In this document: piece after piece, positions 29,608 through 40,186 of the stretch
Layout of the letters: each line of letters opens with the position of its first letter
Position numbering within the stretch: the first letter of the stretch is position 1
Assembly: GCF_038502225.1 (NCBI RefSeq)
Contig: NC_091374.1
Coordinates: 4,908,909 to 4,972,908 of the forward strand
Length of the DNA: 64,000 nt
Direction: 5' to 3'
From: Cherax quadricarinatus
Lineage: Eukaryota; Arthropoda; Malacostraca; Decapoda; Parastacidae
Program-made: the position numbers and the translations under genes
Notes under the pieces: model-generated
Databases searched by the model: none
Told to the model about the DNA's origin: nothing
The model's input: only the letters and a program-made list of their open reading frames with translations

Positions 29608-29684
29608 ACAACGATGCAGCATACTCCAGGTATAGGCCTTACTAATTTGCAGAGCAGTGGCGGCGCAAGGGGGATGAAAGGAGG

Positions 29685-29970
29685 TAAGATCAAGGTGGGC
29701 CTAGGTAAGATCAAGGGGGGTCTAGGTAAGATCAAGGGGGGTCTAGGTAAGATCAAGGGGAGTCTAGGTGAGATCAAGGGGGGTCTAAGGGGGGTCTAGG
29801 TAAGATCAAGGGGGGTCTAGGTAAGATCAAGGGGAGTCTAGGTGAGATCAAGGGGGGTCTAGGTGAGATCAAGGGGGGGTCTAGGTGAGATCAAGGGGGG
29901 GTCTAGGTGAGATCAAGGGGGGTCTAGGTGAGATCAAGGGGGGTCTAGGCAAGATCAAGGGGTCTAAAAA
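29685..29970. repeat. 20-21 bp minisatellite, about 14 units
   Basis: The unit is gtctaggtaagatcaagggg, with variants in g-run length and taag/tgag. Confidence 0.95.
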
Positions 29971-30131
29971 GTCCCTGTAAATATATACTGTATAACCCAA
30001 TTTCAAAACAAATGCCCCCCCCAGACGCTCTCATACAGAGTGGAGTTGTAAGCGCTAAACTCGCAAGGCTATACTACAGAAAATATTTTTGGGACTTCAA
30101 AGCATAAAATTACTTGGCTAGGCCCTCTACA

Positions 30132-30180
30132 TTATTATTATAATCAAAAAGAAGCGCTAAGCCACAAGGACTATACAGCG
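30132..30180 (-). mobile_element. Ultrashort LINE-A tail insertion (49 bp)
   Basis: It is bracketed by the perfect 12-bp duplication aggccctctaca at 30120-30131 and 30181-30192. Confidence 0.85.
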
Positions 30181-30339
30181 AGGCCCTCTACAACCCTACT
30201 GAAAATAGGAAGATGTGGTTAATTCCACATTTCTGAGTAACTTATTGATTTTTCCGACTATAATATATACTGCCTAAGGAAAATGCATCCCCTCATGTGA
30301 AGCTAAAATAGGTTAGACAAATGAGTGGTTGAGAGTTGA

Positions 30340-30395
30340 ACCTGCCTAACATGGGCCAAAAGGCCTGCTTCAGTGCTCCTTAATGGATATGCCTG
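30340..30395 (+). mobile_element. LINE-D tail fragment
   Basis: gaacctgcctaacatgggcc, then aggcctgcttcagtgctcct. Confidence 0.6.
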
Positions 30396-30544
30396 ATTTA
30401 ACAGGCTTTCCTTACACCCAGAATCAAGACCTCTACCATTACCCTCGCCACACTAAACTATCTCAGTATAATTAACCCCGCAGATTAACACAATTACACA
30501 ATCAAGTCAGGATGACTGCTATGACATTTTTATTAGGGTATTTA

Positions 30545-30720
30545 TACTCCCCCAGGATGCGACCCGTACCAGTAGGCCTGCTCAGGGCCAATAGGCCTGC
30601 TGCAGTGTTCCTCCTTTATGTGAAGTGTCAATGGATACAAGGGAATATGCTCACCTGTGCCCGGGATCGAATCCCGGTTCTTCAATTGACGCCACTGCCA
30701 AATGAGCCATATATCACATA
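30545..30720 (-). mobile_element. SINE-2 remnant with inserted LINE-D tail
   Basis: Minus strand 30715-30655 has atggctcatttggcagtggc and gggattcgatcccgggcac (B box). The plus phrase ccccaggatgcgacccgtac is the SINE-2 body. aggcctgctgcagtgttcct at 30595-30620 is a LINE-D tail. Confidence 0.6.
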
Positions 30721-30889
30721 CATACATTTCATCTCTGCTTCCAACAATCTTGTAGGATGGGTATAGACTGTATATTACACTAGCTAAAACTTCCTAAAAT
30801 CTAGTCAGTCTTCAATTCTAAGCTTTACAACCCATTTCTCCAATTTTTATTTCCACCCCATTCAAGGTAACCTATAGAATGCATTCCTC

Positions 30890-30928
30890 TATTTCCTGAC
30901 CAGAGATTTCATCTCTGGTCAGGAAATA
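30890..30928. repeat. Hairpin with 17-bp perfect arms
   Basis: tatttcctgaccagaga and tctctggtcaggaaata are separated by tttca. It is followed by no T run, so it is not a terminator. Confidence 0.85.
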
Positions 30929-31141
30929 AGGTAATACTTCCCACTAAGCTACTTTTGATATCAATTGCTTACAATCTTTCCTATACTCTCGCCACCACCT
31001 TCCTACCTAATACAATTACTATCTGCTTCAATAACCAAACTTTAGTGGACTTATAACCTGGAAATACCTTAAAAGTGGGCCCCACCCACCTCTAACAACG
31101 TCTCCAACTGCCGAGTCTTCATATAAATGCTATGGGTCAGA

Positions 31142-31245
31142 TCATTTACTAGTGTGGTTGTCTCCACCCCTCAGACTGGTCAATGTTGCTGTGTTGATCA
31201 ATGTTGCAGCAGACACAGCCAGGCACAGCACCCCTGTTACCACAC
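31142..31245 (-). CDS. Putative terminal exon of an unrecognised small membrane protein
   Basis: The acceptor ttttgtttcag/gtgtgg is strong. The exon reads VVTGVLCLAVSAATLINTA, then TLTSLRGGDNHTSK and TGA: a hydrophobic helix with a polar C-terminus. Its phase (two bases, then codons) fits the donor of 31776-31860, giving KYR-VVTG across the junction. No family was recognised. It could belong to a small mitochondrial or ER protein, or be a chance frame. Confidence 0.4.
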
Positions 31246-31434
31246 CTGAAACAAAACACATTCACATTATAACCATGAACATTACACACAGGTAAACATT
31301 ACCATGTAATATATACTAGTAACATTACTGCCTAATATAAACATTAATGTTTAACATAGTATGTAAAAATATCTTTTTCTTTAATAAATGTTTCTTTCAC
31401 ATAAACCTGATGACTAACAATATGTTTACATGGA

Positions 31435-31625
31435 AGTTTATATCTGGATCACAAGGAGCAAGTTCCTTGGATCAAGAGACCTTTAACTTATTTTTCAATA
31501 ATGGAATAAAAATAACCCAGAACTGTATACACCATTATGAGTTATGCAACGCCTAGTGTGAGTTATTGTTTGATCAGAGGAAGGGGAGCAGCTCCAGTTC
31601 CTCGCATCAAAACCCCTCACTAAGG
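31435..31625 (-). mobile_element. SINE-1 fragments, minus orientation
   Basis: agttccttggatcaagagac and gagttatgcaacgcctagtg, then ctcgcatcaaaacccctcac, are old SINE-1 pieces. Confidence 0.45.
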
Positions 31626-31775
31626 TCAATCACCCCCGCCCCCCTCCAAGACAGACCCCAAAGAAAATTAAGACTATTAAAATAATAATTTGGTGACCAA
31701 ACTGGTGGTGGGGACCAGGAGCTGCAGCTTCACTCTGCCGTTGTATTGACAAATACGTCACCAGACAATACTTAC

Positions 31776-31860
31776 GATATTTGGGTGTATTAAAAGGATG
31801 AGGAAACGGTAAAGCCGGCGGGGGTGGCAGGAGGAGCAACACGTCTCTTTCGTACAAACA
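31776..31860 (-). CDS. Putative upstream exon joined to 31142-31245
   Basis: Between acttcag/tgtttg and aaatatc/gtaagt it encodes CLYERDVLLLLPPPPALPFP and HPFNTPKY. It has no in-frame ATG, so a further 5' exon would be needed. Compatible phase and a good donor are the only support. Confidence 0.33.
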
Positions 31861-32019
31861 CTGAAGTTCAACTGACCTTTAGTGACCTGAGGTTGGTCAC
31901 TGTCCTGACCATCTCTATAACACCATCACTGATAACCTGACTAACTCTGACTACCACTACTAGATGGCACTACTATACCCTCACTATCAGTACTACTCAC
32001 GGTGGAGCGCTCAACCCGA

Positions 32020-32130
32020 GGGGGTCATGGACAACCTGGGAGGATAAGTTCACTCCCAGGTGGCATAGATCACATTCCTTGGATCAAGAGACGCTCACCA
32101 CCACCTTCAAGGAACCTCTCTCAAGGCCAC
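32020..32130 (-). mobile_element. SINE-1 fragment
   Basis: ttccttggatcaagagacgc, then ttcaaggaacctctctcaag. Confidence 0.5.
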
Positions 32131-32159
32131 CACTCTCGCCACCAGAGGCGCTCAACTCC

Positions 32160-32235
32160 AGTAAGTTTATTCAGGTATACACAAATACAGTTACATAGAA
32201 TTATCATACATAGCAGCATATGTGTAGAGAACCTG
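32160..32235 (-). repeat. Interspersed repeat, ccaatggaaataagtcac family (copy)
   Basis: agtaagtttattcaggtata and gaattatcatacatagcagc are identical over about 70 bp with 37370-37440. Confidence 0.7.
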
Positions 32236-32347
32236 GGAACCTGAAGAGGGTTTCGGGGGTCAACGCCCTCGCGGTCCGGTTTGTGACCAGGCCTCATGGT
32301 AGATCAGGGCCTGATCAACCAGGCTGTTACTGTTGGCCGCACGCAGA
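32236..32347 (-). mobile_element. LINE-B tail fragment, minus orientation
   Basis: gggtttcgggggtcaacgcc, then ttgtgaccaggcctcatggt and tgatcaaccaggctgtt. Confidence 0.75.
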
Positions 32348-32429
32348 GGGAGATTATTGTACCACTAGTACTTTACATGAGCAGAGATTATTGTATCACT
32401 AGTAATCTACATGAGGGGAGATTATTGTA
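32346..32429. repeat. About 36-bp minisatellite, left part
   Basis: The unit gaggggagattattgtaccac tagtactctacat occurs here in about 2.5 copies. It resumes at 34045 after the LINE-B insertion. Confidence 0.85.
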
Positions 32430-34040
32430 TTGGAACTCTGTGTTCATCAAGAACTGCAAGAAGCCCCTATCACGAGCCTTTTCCATCCTATGGAGAGGGA
32501 GCATGGACACGGGGGTCGTCCCTCAGTTACTAAAAACAACAGACATAGCCCCACTCCACAAAGGGGGCAGTAAAGCAACAGCAAAGAACTACAGACCAAT
32601 AGCACTAACATCCCATATCATAAAAATCTTTGAAAGGGTCCTAAGAAGCAAGATCACCACCCATCTAGAAACCCATCAGTTACACAACCCAGGGCAACAT
32701 GGGTTTAGAACAGGTCGCTCCTGTCTGTCTCAACTACTGGATCACTACGACAAGGTCCTAAATGCACTAGAAGACAAAAAGAATGCAGATGTAATATATA
32801 CAGACTTTGCAAAAGCCTTCGACAAGTGTGACCATGGCGTAATAGCGCACAAAATGCGCGCTAAAGGAATAACAGGAAAAGTCGGTCGATGGATCTATAA
32901 TTTCCTCACTAACAGAACACAGAGAGTAGTCGTCAACAGAGTAAAGTCCGAGGCAGCTACGGTGAAAAGCTCTGTTCCACAAGGCACAGTACTAGCTCCC
33001 ATCTTGTTCCTCATCCTCATATCCGACATAGACAAGGATGTCAGCCACAGCACCGTGTCTTCCTTTGCAGATGACACCCGAATCTGCATGACAGTGTCTT
33101 CCATTGCAGACACTGCAAGGCTCCAGGCGGACATCAACCAAATCTTTCAGTGGGCTGCAGAAAACAATATGAAGTTCAACGATGAGAAATTTCAATTACT
33201 CAGATATGGTAAACATGAGGAAATTAAATCTTCATCAGAGTACAAAACAAATTCTGGCCACAAAATAGAGCGAAACACCAACGTCAAAGACCTGGGAGTG
33301 ATTATGTCGGAGGATCTCACCTTCAAGGACCATAACATTGTATCAATCGCATCTGCTAGAAAAATGACAGGATGGATAATGAGAACCTTCAAAACTAGGG
33401 AGGCCAAGCCCATGATGACACTCTTCAGGTCACTTGTTCTATCTAGGCTGGAATATTGCTGCACTCTAACAGCACCTTTCAAGGCAGGTGAAATTGCCGA
33501 CCTAGAAAATGTACAGAGAACTTTCACGGCGCGCATAACGGAGATAATACACCTCAATTACTGGGAGCGCTTGAGGTTTCTAAACCTGTATTCCCTGGAA
33601 CGCAGGAGGGAGAGATACATGATTATATACACCTGGAAAATCCTAGAGGGACTAGTACCGAACTTGCACACGAAAATCACTCACTACGAAAGCAAAAGAC
33701 TTGGCAGACGATGCACCATCCCCCCAATGAAAAGCAGGGGTGTCACTAGCACGTTAAGAGACCATACAATAAGTGTCAGGGGCCCGAGACTGTTCAACTG
33801 CCTCCCAGCACACATAAGGGGGATTACCAACAGACCCCTGGCAGTCTTCAAGCTGGCACTGGACAAGCACCTAAAGTCAGTTCCTGATCAGCCGGGCTGT
33901 GGCTCGTACGTTGGTTTGCGTGCAGCCAGCAGCAACAGCCTGGTTGATCAGGCGCTGATCCACCAGGAGGCCTGGTCACAGACCGGGCCGCGGGGGCATT
34001 GACCCCCGAAACTCTCTCCAGGTAAACTCCAGGTATTCTA
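32430..34040 (+). pseudogene. LINE-B copy, 5'-truncated, inside the minisatellite
   Basis: From WNSVFIKNCKKPLSRAFSIL to the C-terminus (stop at 34000-34002) the frame is intact and almost identical to ORF2 at 24797-27904. By eye, a Lys/Ile and an Ala/Ser change are seen, plus the final residue. It retains NYRPIALTS, the FADD box and the LINE-B tail. It lacks the endonuclease, so it is dead on arrival. Fusion to upstream codons from 32296 is accidental. Confidence 0.85.
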
Positions 34041-34265
34041 TGAGGAGAGACTATTGTACAAGCAATCTACGTGAGGGGAGATTATTGCACCACTAGTACT
34101 CTACATGAGGGGAGTTTATTGTGCCACTAGTAATCTACATGAGGGGATATTGTACCACTAGTACTCTACATAAGGGGAGATTATTGTATCAGTAGTACTC
34201 TACGAGGGAAAATTATTGTACCATTAGTACTCTACACGAGGGAAGATTATTTTACCCTAGTGTCC
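34041..34265. repeat. About 36-bp minisatellite, right part
   Basis: Six further decayed units of gaggggagattattgtacca follow the LINE-B copy. Confidence 0.85.
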
Positions 34266-34639
34266 TACATGAAGGACAGATTATTTTACCAAAGTTGTGC
34301 TCTCTTCCCCTAGTACTATGATTGTTTTGGCTCCCAGCCTTGACAAAATTGGCAGCAAGATATTCCGGACACTGTGGGCAGTTTTATAAACCTGATTTAA
34401 CTTCTGTTTTGCTCTGTCGTCAACATTCAACATATCCAATTGTTATAATTCATCCTGGCCTACATTGCTCTCCTGGATCCAGGTCCAGGATGAATCTTAC
34501 CATTTCGTTCTGGGTGACTGGTAGTCAATCTTTCAGTTTTTTTTGTCAAGGCAGAGTACCATGAAGAGGAAGCGTAGTCCACATAACATTGTATAAGAAC
34601 TAGACATAGGGTCTTGCGAGCCAGGGACTGATCTAGACC

Positions 34640-35060
34640 TGAGGGGACCTGGGACACTTTAGGTTTGGGGGGCACTCAACATGGAAATTAAATTAAATTA
34701 CAAATAAGAAATAAACTAAAATGAACGATAAACAAAAGGTTTCGAAGAAGACGTCTGATTTCATTTTTCTCAATTTTTTTGACTTTAGATTATAATTTTC
34801 AGTTTGTAATATATTCCATCTACACTATATAATTACCGATGTGTATTGATTTATATCTTTGGTGTCACGCTTTCGGTATCTATATGGTGGCAGTTGACCA
34901 AAAATGACACATATTTTCTAACAGAGAACCAGATGGCTGGGTCTGAATCACATGATGGCGCATCACTGTCCATGTCTACACGAGCATCTGTACAATGTGG
35001 TTGTGGTGATTCATCATCTTTACTGCCTTGATTTGGTATGTTCTTTTTATTTTCTGCAGT
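34640..35060 (-). pseudogene. Degenerate coding repeat, inverted relative of 22005-22745
   Basis: On minus it reads QGSKDDESPQPHCTDARVDM and DSDAPSCDSDPAIWFSVRKY. Flanking non-coding sequence (gacgtcttcttcgaaacc, then ctatatagtgtagatgga on the minus strand) also matches the partner. Confidence 0.5.
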
Positions 35061-35162
35061 AACAGCCTGGTTGATCAGGCTCTGATCCACCAGGAGGCCT
35101 GGTCACAGACCGGGCCGCGGGGGCGTTGACCCCCGGAACTCTCTCCAGGTAAACTCCAGGTA
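35055..35162 (+). mobile_element. LINE-B tail insertion (about 108 bp)
   Basis: taacagcctggttgatcagg to ctctccaggtaaactccagg, inserted in the degenerate coding repeat. Confidence 0.8.
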
Positions 35163-35324
35163 ATACTGGTGGGTCCTCAGAAGAAACATCTGGTAGTGGT
35201 ACTGGTTTTTCATTAGTAGCTTCTAGATTTTTCCACTATGGAAGCAGAGCAAAATTTTGTAAGTCGTTTTATATCAAAATGGTATACAATACCAACAGGT
35301 TGGTAGGTAAGACACATAGGCAAC

Positions 35325-35395
35325 AGTTAGGCAAATTTATTCCGAAATGTTTCGCCTACAGAGTAGACTTCTTTAGTCGTGTACAGTAGGCACGA
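35325..35395 (-). repeat. Penelope-type hammerhead-like motif, single copy
   Basis: Minus: gactaaagaagtctactctg, taggcgaaacatttcggaat, aaatttgcc. Confidence 0.45.
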
Positions 35396-35579
35396 GCAGT
35401 AGAGATGTGAAGACGATGTAATCAGTCCATCACCCTTGAAGTCGTGGTTTTTATGACTTGACATGCTGTTGGAGTGTAAGGTAACACTTATGAAGGAATT
35501 CAGGGCAAACTGGTTAGCCAGCCTTGAGTCCTGGAGGTGGAAGTACAGTGCCTGCACTCTGAAGTACGGGTGGGGATAT

Positions 35580-35720
35580 TGCAATTTGGATGGGTATCTG
35601 AGCTGTAGTGTCGGCACACTTGTGGCAAGATGGTGATGGCGTGATAGTGGAAATATTTCTTTTCTTTCGGGTCACCCTACCTCGGTGGCAGACGGCCAAT
35701 GTTAAATAAAACTTGACCCA
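35580..35720 (+). mobile_element. LINE-E/SINE-3-type 3' end
   Basis: gcaagatggtgatggcgtga, then gggtcaccctacctcggtgg and cagacggccaatgttaaata. Confidence 0.55.
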
Positions 35721-35724
35721 ACTC

Positions 35725-37365
35725 TCCTGTGCCAGGGCTGCCAACCCTCTTGGTGTCACAGCTACCAACCCTTCAGAGGAGGCCAGGTTGCCAGCCTTTC
35801 CAGGGGGTGCCAAGGCTGCCAACCCTCCTGATAGTGCCAGACCAGGGCTGCCATACTCATGGCTCCATGGGTGCCAACCCTACTTATGGTTCCATGCTGC
35901 CAATCCTACTCATAGTTCCATGGCTACCAACCCTGCTTGTGGTTCCATGGCTGCCAACCCTCTTAATAGTACCAGGGCTACCAACCTTCCTAATAGTGCT
36001 AGGGCTGCCAACCCTCCTAGTGGTGCCAGGGCTGCCAACTATCCTAGTGGTGCCAAGGCTGCCAACCCTCCTAGTGGTGCCAGGGCTGCCAACCCTTCTA
36101 ATGGTGCCAAGGATACAAATTCTTTTAATAGTACCAAGGCTGCCAACCTCTTGATGGTCCCTGGCCTACCTGTCCTTTCAAACTGTGCCAGGGCTACCAG
36201 TCCTGCTGATGGTGCCACAACTGCCATTATTACATGGAAGGGAGGTCTAAACCTGTACGGGTTATACAATGCCTGAAGGAATGGGAGACATTTGTGCTCA
36301 AGGAGGCCGGACAGGTCCTCTTCCTTGAATCCGAGTCCTTCAACGTGCCTCCCATGAGGGGTTTAAAGCCTCTCAACTGTGTCAGGGTTGCCAACTCTCC
36401 TGATGGTGCCATGGCTGTTAACCTTCCCAATTGTGCTAAGGCTACCAATCTTGAGTGCCAGAGCTGCCAATCCTCTTGAGTGCCATGGTTGCCAATCCTC
36501 TTGAATGCCATGGCTGCCAATCCTCTCGAGTGCCAGGGTTGCCAATCCTGAGTGCCAGGACTCCAGGGGGTGCCAAGGCTGCCAACCCTCCTGATAGTGC
36601 CAGACCAGGGCTGCCATACTCATGGCTCCATGGGTGCCAACCCTACTTATGGTTCCATGCTGCCAATCCTACTCATAGTTCCATGGCTACCAACCCTGCT
36701 TGTGGTTCCATGGCTGCCCTCTTAATAGTACCAGGGCTACCAACCTTCCTAATGGTGCTAGGGCTGCCAACCCTCCTAGTGGTGCCAGGGCTGCCAACTA
36801 TCCTAGTGGTGCCAAGGCTGCCAACCCTCCTAGTGGTGCCAGGGCTGCCAACCCTTCTAATGGTGCCAAGGATACAAATTCTTTTAATAGTACCAAGGCT
36901 GCCAACCTCTTGATGGTCCCTGGCCTACCTGTCCTTTCAAACTGTGCCAGGGCTACCAGTCCTGCTGATGGTGCCACAACTGCCATTATTACATGGAAGG
37001 GAGGTCTAAACCTGTACGGGTTATACAATGCCTGAAGGAATGGGAGACATTTGTGCTCAAGGAGGCCGGACAGGTCCTCTTCCTTGAATCCGAGTCCTTC
37101 AACGTGCCTCCCATGAGGGGTTTAAAGCCTCTCAACTGTGTCAGGGTTGCCAACTCTCCTGATGGTGCCATGGCTGTTAACCTTCCCAATTGTGCTAAGG
37201 CTACCAATCTTGAGTGCCAGAGCTGCCAATCCTCTTGAGTGCCATGGTTGCCAATCCTCTTGAATGCCATGGCTGCCAATCCTCTCGAGTGCCAGGGTTG
37301 CCAATCCTGAGTGCCAGGACTGCCACTCTTAAGTGCCAGGGCTGCCAATCTTGACAGTGCCATAG
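35725..37365. repeat. 27-bp minisatellite with an about 760-bp tandem duplication
   Basis: Diverged units like gctgccaaccctcctagtgg tgccagg fill the region. The block 35801-36562 is repeated at 36564-37320. The offset is about 763 early and 759 later because of a 5-bp deletion (caacc) near 36717. An old SINE-1 (36234-36360) is contained in both copies, so the duplication postdates its insertion. Confidence 0.85.
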
Positions 37366-37369
37366 CTAG

Positions 37370-37447
37370 TAAGTAAGTTTATTCAGGTATACACAAATAC
37401 AGTTACATAGAATTATCATACATAGCAGCATATGTGTAGAGAACCTA
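37370..37447 (-). repeat. Interspersed repeat, ccaatggaaataagtcac family (copy)
   Basis: See 32160-32235. It is followed by aaaccccaaaaagtcagagt. Confidence 0.65.
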
Positions 37448-37489
37448 GGAAAACCCCAAAAAGTCAGAGTGACTTACTTCCATTGCCAA

Positions 37490-37975
37490 CTCTGACAGTG
37501 CCATATTGGCTAACCCTCCTGATAGTGCCATGGTGACTAACCCTCCTGACAGTGCCATGGTGACTAACCCTCCTGACAGTGCCATGGTGACTAACCCTCC
37601 TGACAGTACCATGGTGACTAACCCTCCTGACAGTACCATGGTGACTAACCCTCCTGACAGTACCATGGGTGGCAGCTCTTTTGCTAATGTATGAGCTGCC
37701 ATCACAATTTGTGGTGCAAGACTACCAGTCCCTCTGATGGTGCCAGTGATGCCAACATTTATTGTAACATGACTGCCAATCCCCTTGATGGTGCCATGGA
37801 TGCCAACCCTCCTAGTGTAATGGCTACCAATCCTACTGATTGTGCTATGGTTGCAAACCTTTCTGAAAGTGCTAGGCTGTCAACTATACTAACATTGCCA
37901 GGGATGCCACGTTTACTGAGTGCCATGGCTGCTAATTCTTGTGACAGTGTAAGGGCTGCCAGTACCTGAGGGGCT
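37490..37975. repeat. 27-bp minisatellite (second array)
   Basis: The unit taccatggtgactaaccctc ctgacag is well conserved for about 6 copies to 37670, then decays. Confidence 0.85.
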
Positions 37976-37987
37976 TGAAGGCATTAA

Positions 37988-39124
37988 CCCTTTGACTGTC
38001 GAAGGGCCCAATCCTGAAGTTGCTCCTGGTGTCGCAAAATATTCGAAAAAAAAAAAAAATTTTTTCTTATGAAATGATAGAGAATCTTTTCCCGATTGTA
38101 AAGACACCAAAAAAACGAAATTTGATGGAAAACTGACGGAATTACGCTCTCGCGAAGTTAGCGACTTCGGCGATATTTAAATTATTATTATAATCAAAAA
38201 GAAGCGCTAAGCCACAAGGGCTATACAGCGCTGCAGGCGATATTTAAAAATCGGCAATTTCGCCCACTTTGAGCCCTATTTTCGGCTAATTCCATTATGC
38301 CAGTCAACCAAACTCATAACTATTTCTTCAGAACTCTATTTTTTCTATCGATTGAGCACAAGAAACTGCCCATTTACCGATTTCAACTACCCAATAACAT
38401 GGTCAGAAATTTGCAATTTGGCCAATTTCACGAAAATTAAAAAATACGACAATTTCAAAATAAGGTCCAGAATGAACAATGCAGACATTCCTGGCTCTAA
38501 AATAAGATTTTCTTTGTTCATCAGTCATGTCTCCAGGTCCCTGTGATATTACTCTTGCTTTTTATTTTGAAATTTTATTCAAACAAAAAATAGAAGATTT
38601 ACTGTTATGCAGACTACTGCAATACTGTAATAATTGTAAAAATTACATCAACCCATTCATGACTGCGTATTAGAATGGCTATTTGGACATTTATTGGACA
38701 ATGACATCATTTGTTTACTTTTGAACATCGGCAAAAATCAAACATTTCCTGTACTTTGTGCTCCATTTCCAGGTTCTTTTTATAGTAAAATTAATCAAAA
38801 TCACCTCCATTTCTATAATATAGTTTCCATTCTATCAAATGAGACCATGAAAACGAGAATACAACCACAAATACTATACGAAAATAGACCACAAAGTCGG
38901 CATTTTAATTAAAAAAAACGGTCGGAGTTTTTTTTTTCTCATTATGCACTGCATGCTCCAGGATTTTTTTTATGTGGTGCACACTGACCACACAGACCCA
39001 TTCTCTCACATGTGGGCCTACTAGCTTTCTCCTGCCTGATTTGAAGCCGCTAGAATTTATGAGTATATATACGTCAAACACGGTACCTCACAAACGTATA
39101 TATACGGCCGCGACAGTCAAAGGG
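37988..39124. mobile_element. piggyBac-like non-autonomous element B in a TTAA site
   Basis: The ends are ccctttgactgtcg and cgacagtcaaaggg, with TTAA at 37984-37987 and 39125-39128. A palindromic cgtatatatacg lies just inside the right end. It contains an ultrashort LINE-A tail at 38182-38235. Confidence 0.8.
38182..38235 (-). mobile_element. Ultrashort LINE-A tail insertion (54 bp)
   Basis: The perfect 13-bp duplication ggcgatatttaaa lies at 38169-38181 and 38236-38248. The 5' end extends six bases further (gcagcgctgtatag) than in the other copies. Confidence 0.85.
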
Positions 39125-39173
39125 TTAAGTATCCTCATTACCCTACTGAAACATCCAGATTTCAAAACATTAT

Positions 39174-39217
39174 TATTATAATCAAAAAGAAGCGCTAAGC
39201 CACAAGGGCTATACAGC
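39174..39217 (-). mobile_element. Ultrashort LINE-A tail insertion (44 bp)
   Basis: The perfect 13-bp duplication ttcaaaacattat lies at 39161-39173 and 39218-39230. Confidence 0.85.
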
Positions 39218-39369
39218 TTCAAAACATTATGAAATCCATTCTGTATGATGCAACATAACAGAAATATAGCTAGCTGTTATTCCCACTATGTAACTGTCAA
39301 TTAGAATACAGTAGTAGCAAATTTAAAATATCCAGTTTTGCTTGATAAAAAAAGTTTAATTATTCCAGC

Positions 39370-39535
39370 ATTCATGAGGATAATGCTTAGTAGTACAGGT
39401 CATACAGTACCTGATGGCATGGGAGTGAATTAGGTTCGATCCAAGGAGAAGGGAGAATAGGTCCAATTCTTTGGATTAGGAGCTCTTCACCAACATAAAA
39501 GCACCTTCCTTGAGAGGATCTGAGGTAAAATGAGC
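39370..39535 (-). mobile_element. SINE-1 copy, old subfamily
   Basis: gcattcatgaggataatgct, gtcatacagtacctgatggc, ttaggttcgatccaaggaga, ttccttgagaggatctg. Confidence 0.6.
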
Positions 39536-39544
39536 TCCCTTTAG

Positions 39545-39770
39545 TATATTACATTCATGGGGAAGAATACACAAATAACCCACACGTAAGAGAGAGAGGA
39601 ACTTGCGATAATGTTTCGGTCCAACTTGAACCAAACATATTCATGGGGAAGTGCTAAGCTCCGGGAAAGAATGGGAGGCAATTAGGTTCGATCCATTGGA
39701 GATCAGGTCTAATTGCTTGGATCAAGTGCCCCTCACTGGCATCAATGAACCTCCTTGGAGAGACTAGCAT
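39545..39770 (-). mobile_element. SINE-1 copy split by a Penelope-like fragment (39566-39638)
   Basis: The SINE reads attcatggggaagtgctaag, gaggcaattaggttcgatcc, aatgaacctccttggagag. The 73-bp insert aatacacaaataacccacac ... gtttcggtccaacttgaacc carries the same motif as the 5275 palindrome. It is bracketed by attcatggggaag (39553-39565, 39639-39651). Confidence 0.75.
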
Positions 39771-39889
39771 TAGTAAATTACCTCCTCACTATGCTTGCTA
39801 TTTTCAGCAAATATCACTATGGTGCCTTTATTTCAATGAGAACCTGTTCTCCCCTTCAATAGATTAAACCTTATTGCCTCCAGTTCCCT

Positions 39890-40185
39890 AGGTGCTGTAT
39901 GACTTAACACAGTGATGTCATACATTGCTTAAGATATGAGAGGTATCATGTGTGATTCTAGGAAGGATAGCTCCATTCACCTTGATCAAGAACCCTTGAC
40001 CTACATTAAGGCAGCCCCTTGAAGGATATTTTTGTGGTGTTATTATTATATTTATAGGGTGAGCAATAAGCCCATAGAAGATATATAGCACCTGGAAAAA
40101 TGGGAGGCAATCAGCTTCAATCCAAGGAAGAAGTAATATGCAATTTCTTGAATAAAAAGCGCAAACACCTTCCCTTGAGGGGTGC
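39890..40185 (-). mobile_element. Two old SINE-1 copies
   Basis: 39900-40030 (gatgtcatacattgcttaag, ctacattaaggcagcccctt) and 40055-40185 (ggtgagcaataagcccatag, accttcccttgaggggtg). Confidence 0.5.
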
Positions 40186-40186
40186 T

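Noticed and set aside
30890..30928. Rho-independent terminator-like hairpin
   Set aside because: No U tract, and bacterial-type termination does not apply; it is reported as a hairpin only.
32296..34002. A 568-residue host gene
   Set aside because: From 32430 it is LINE-B reverse transcriptase; the first 45 codons are minisatellite and a reversed LINE-B tail.
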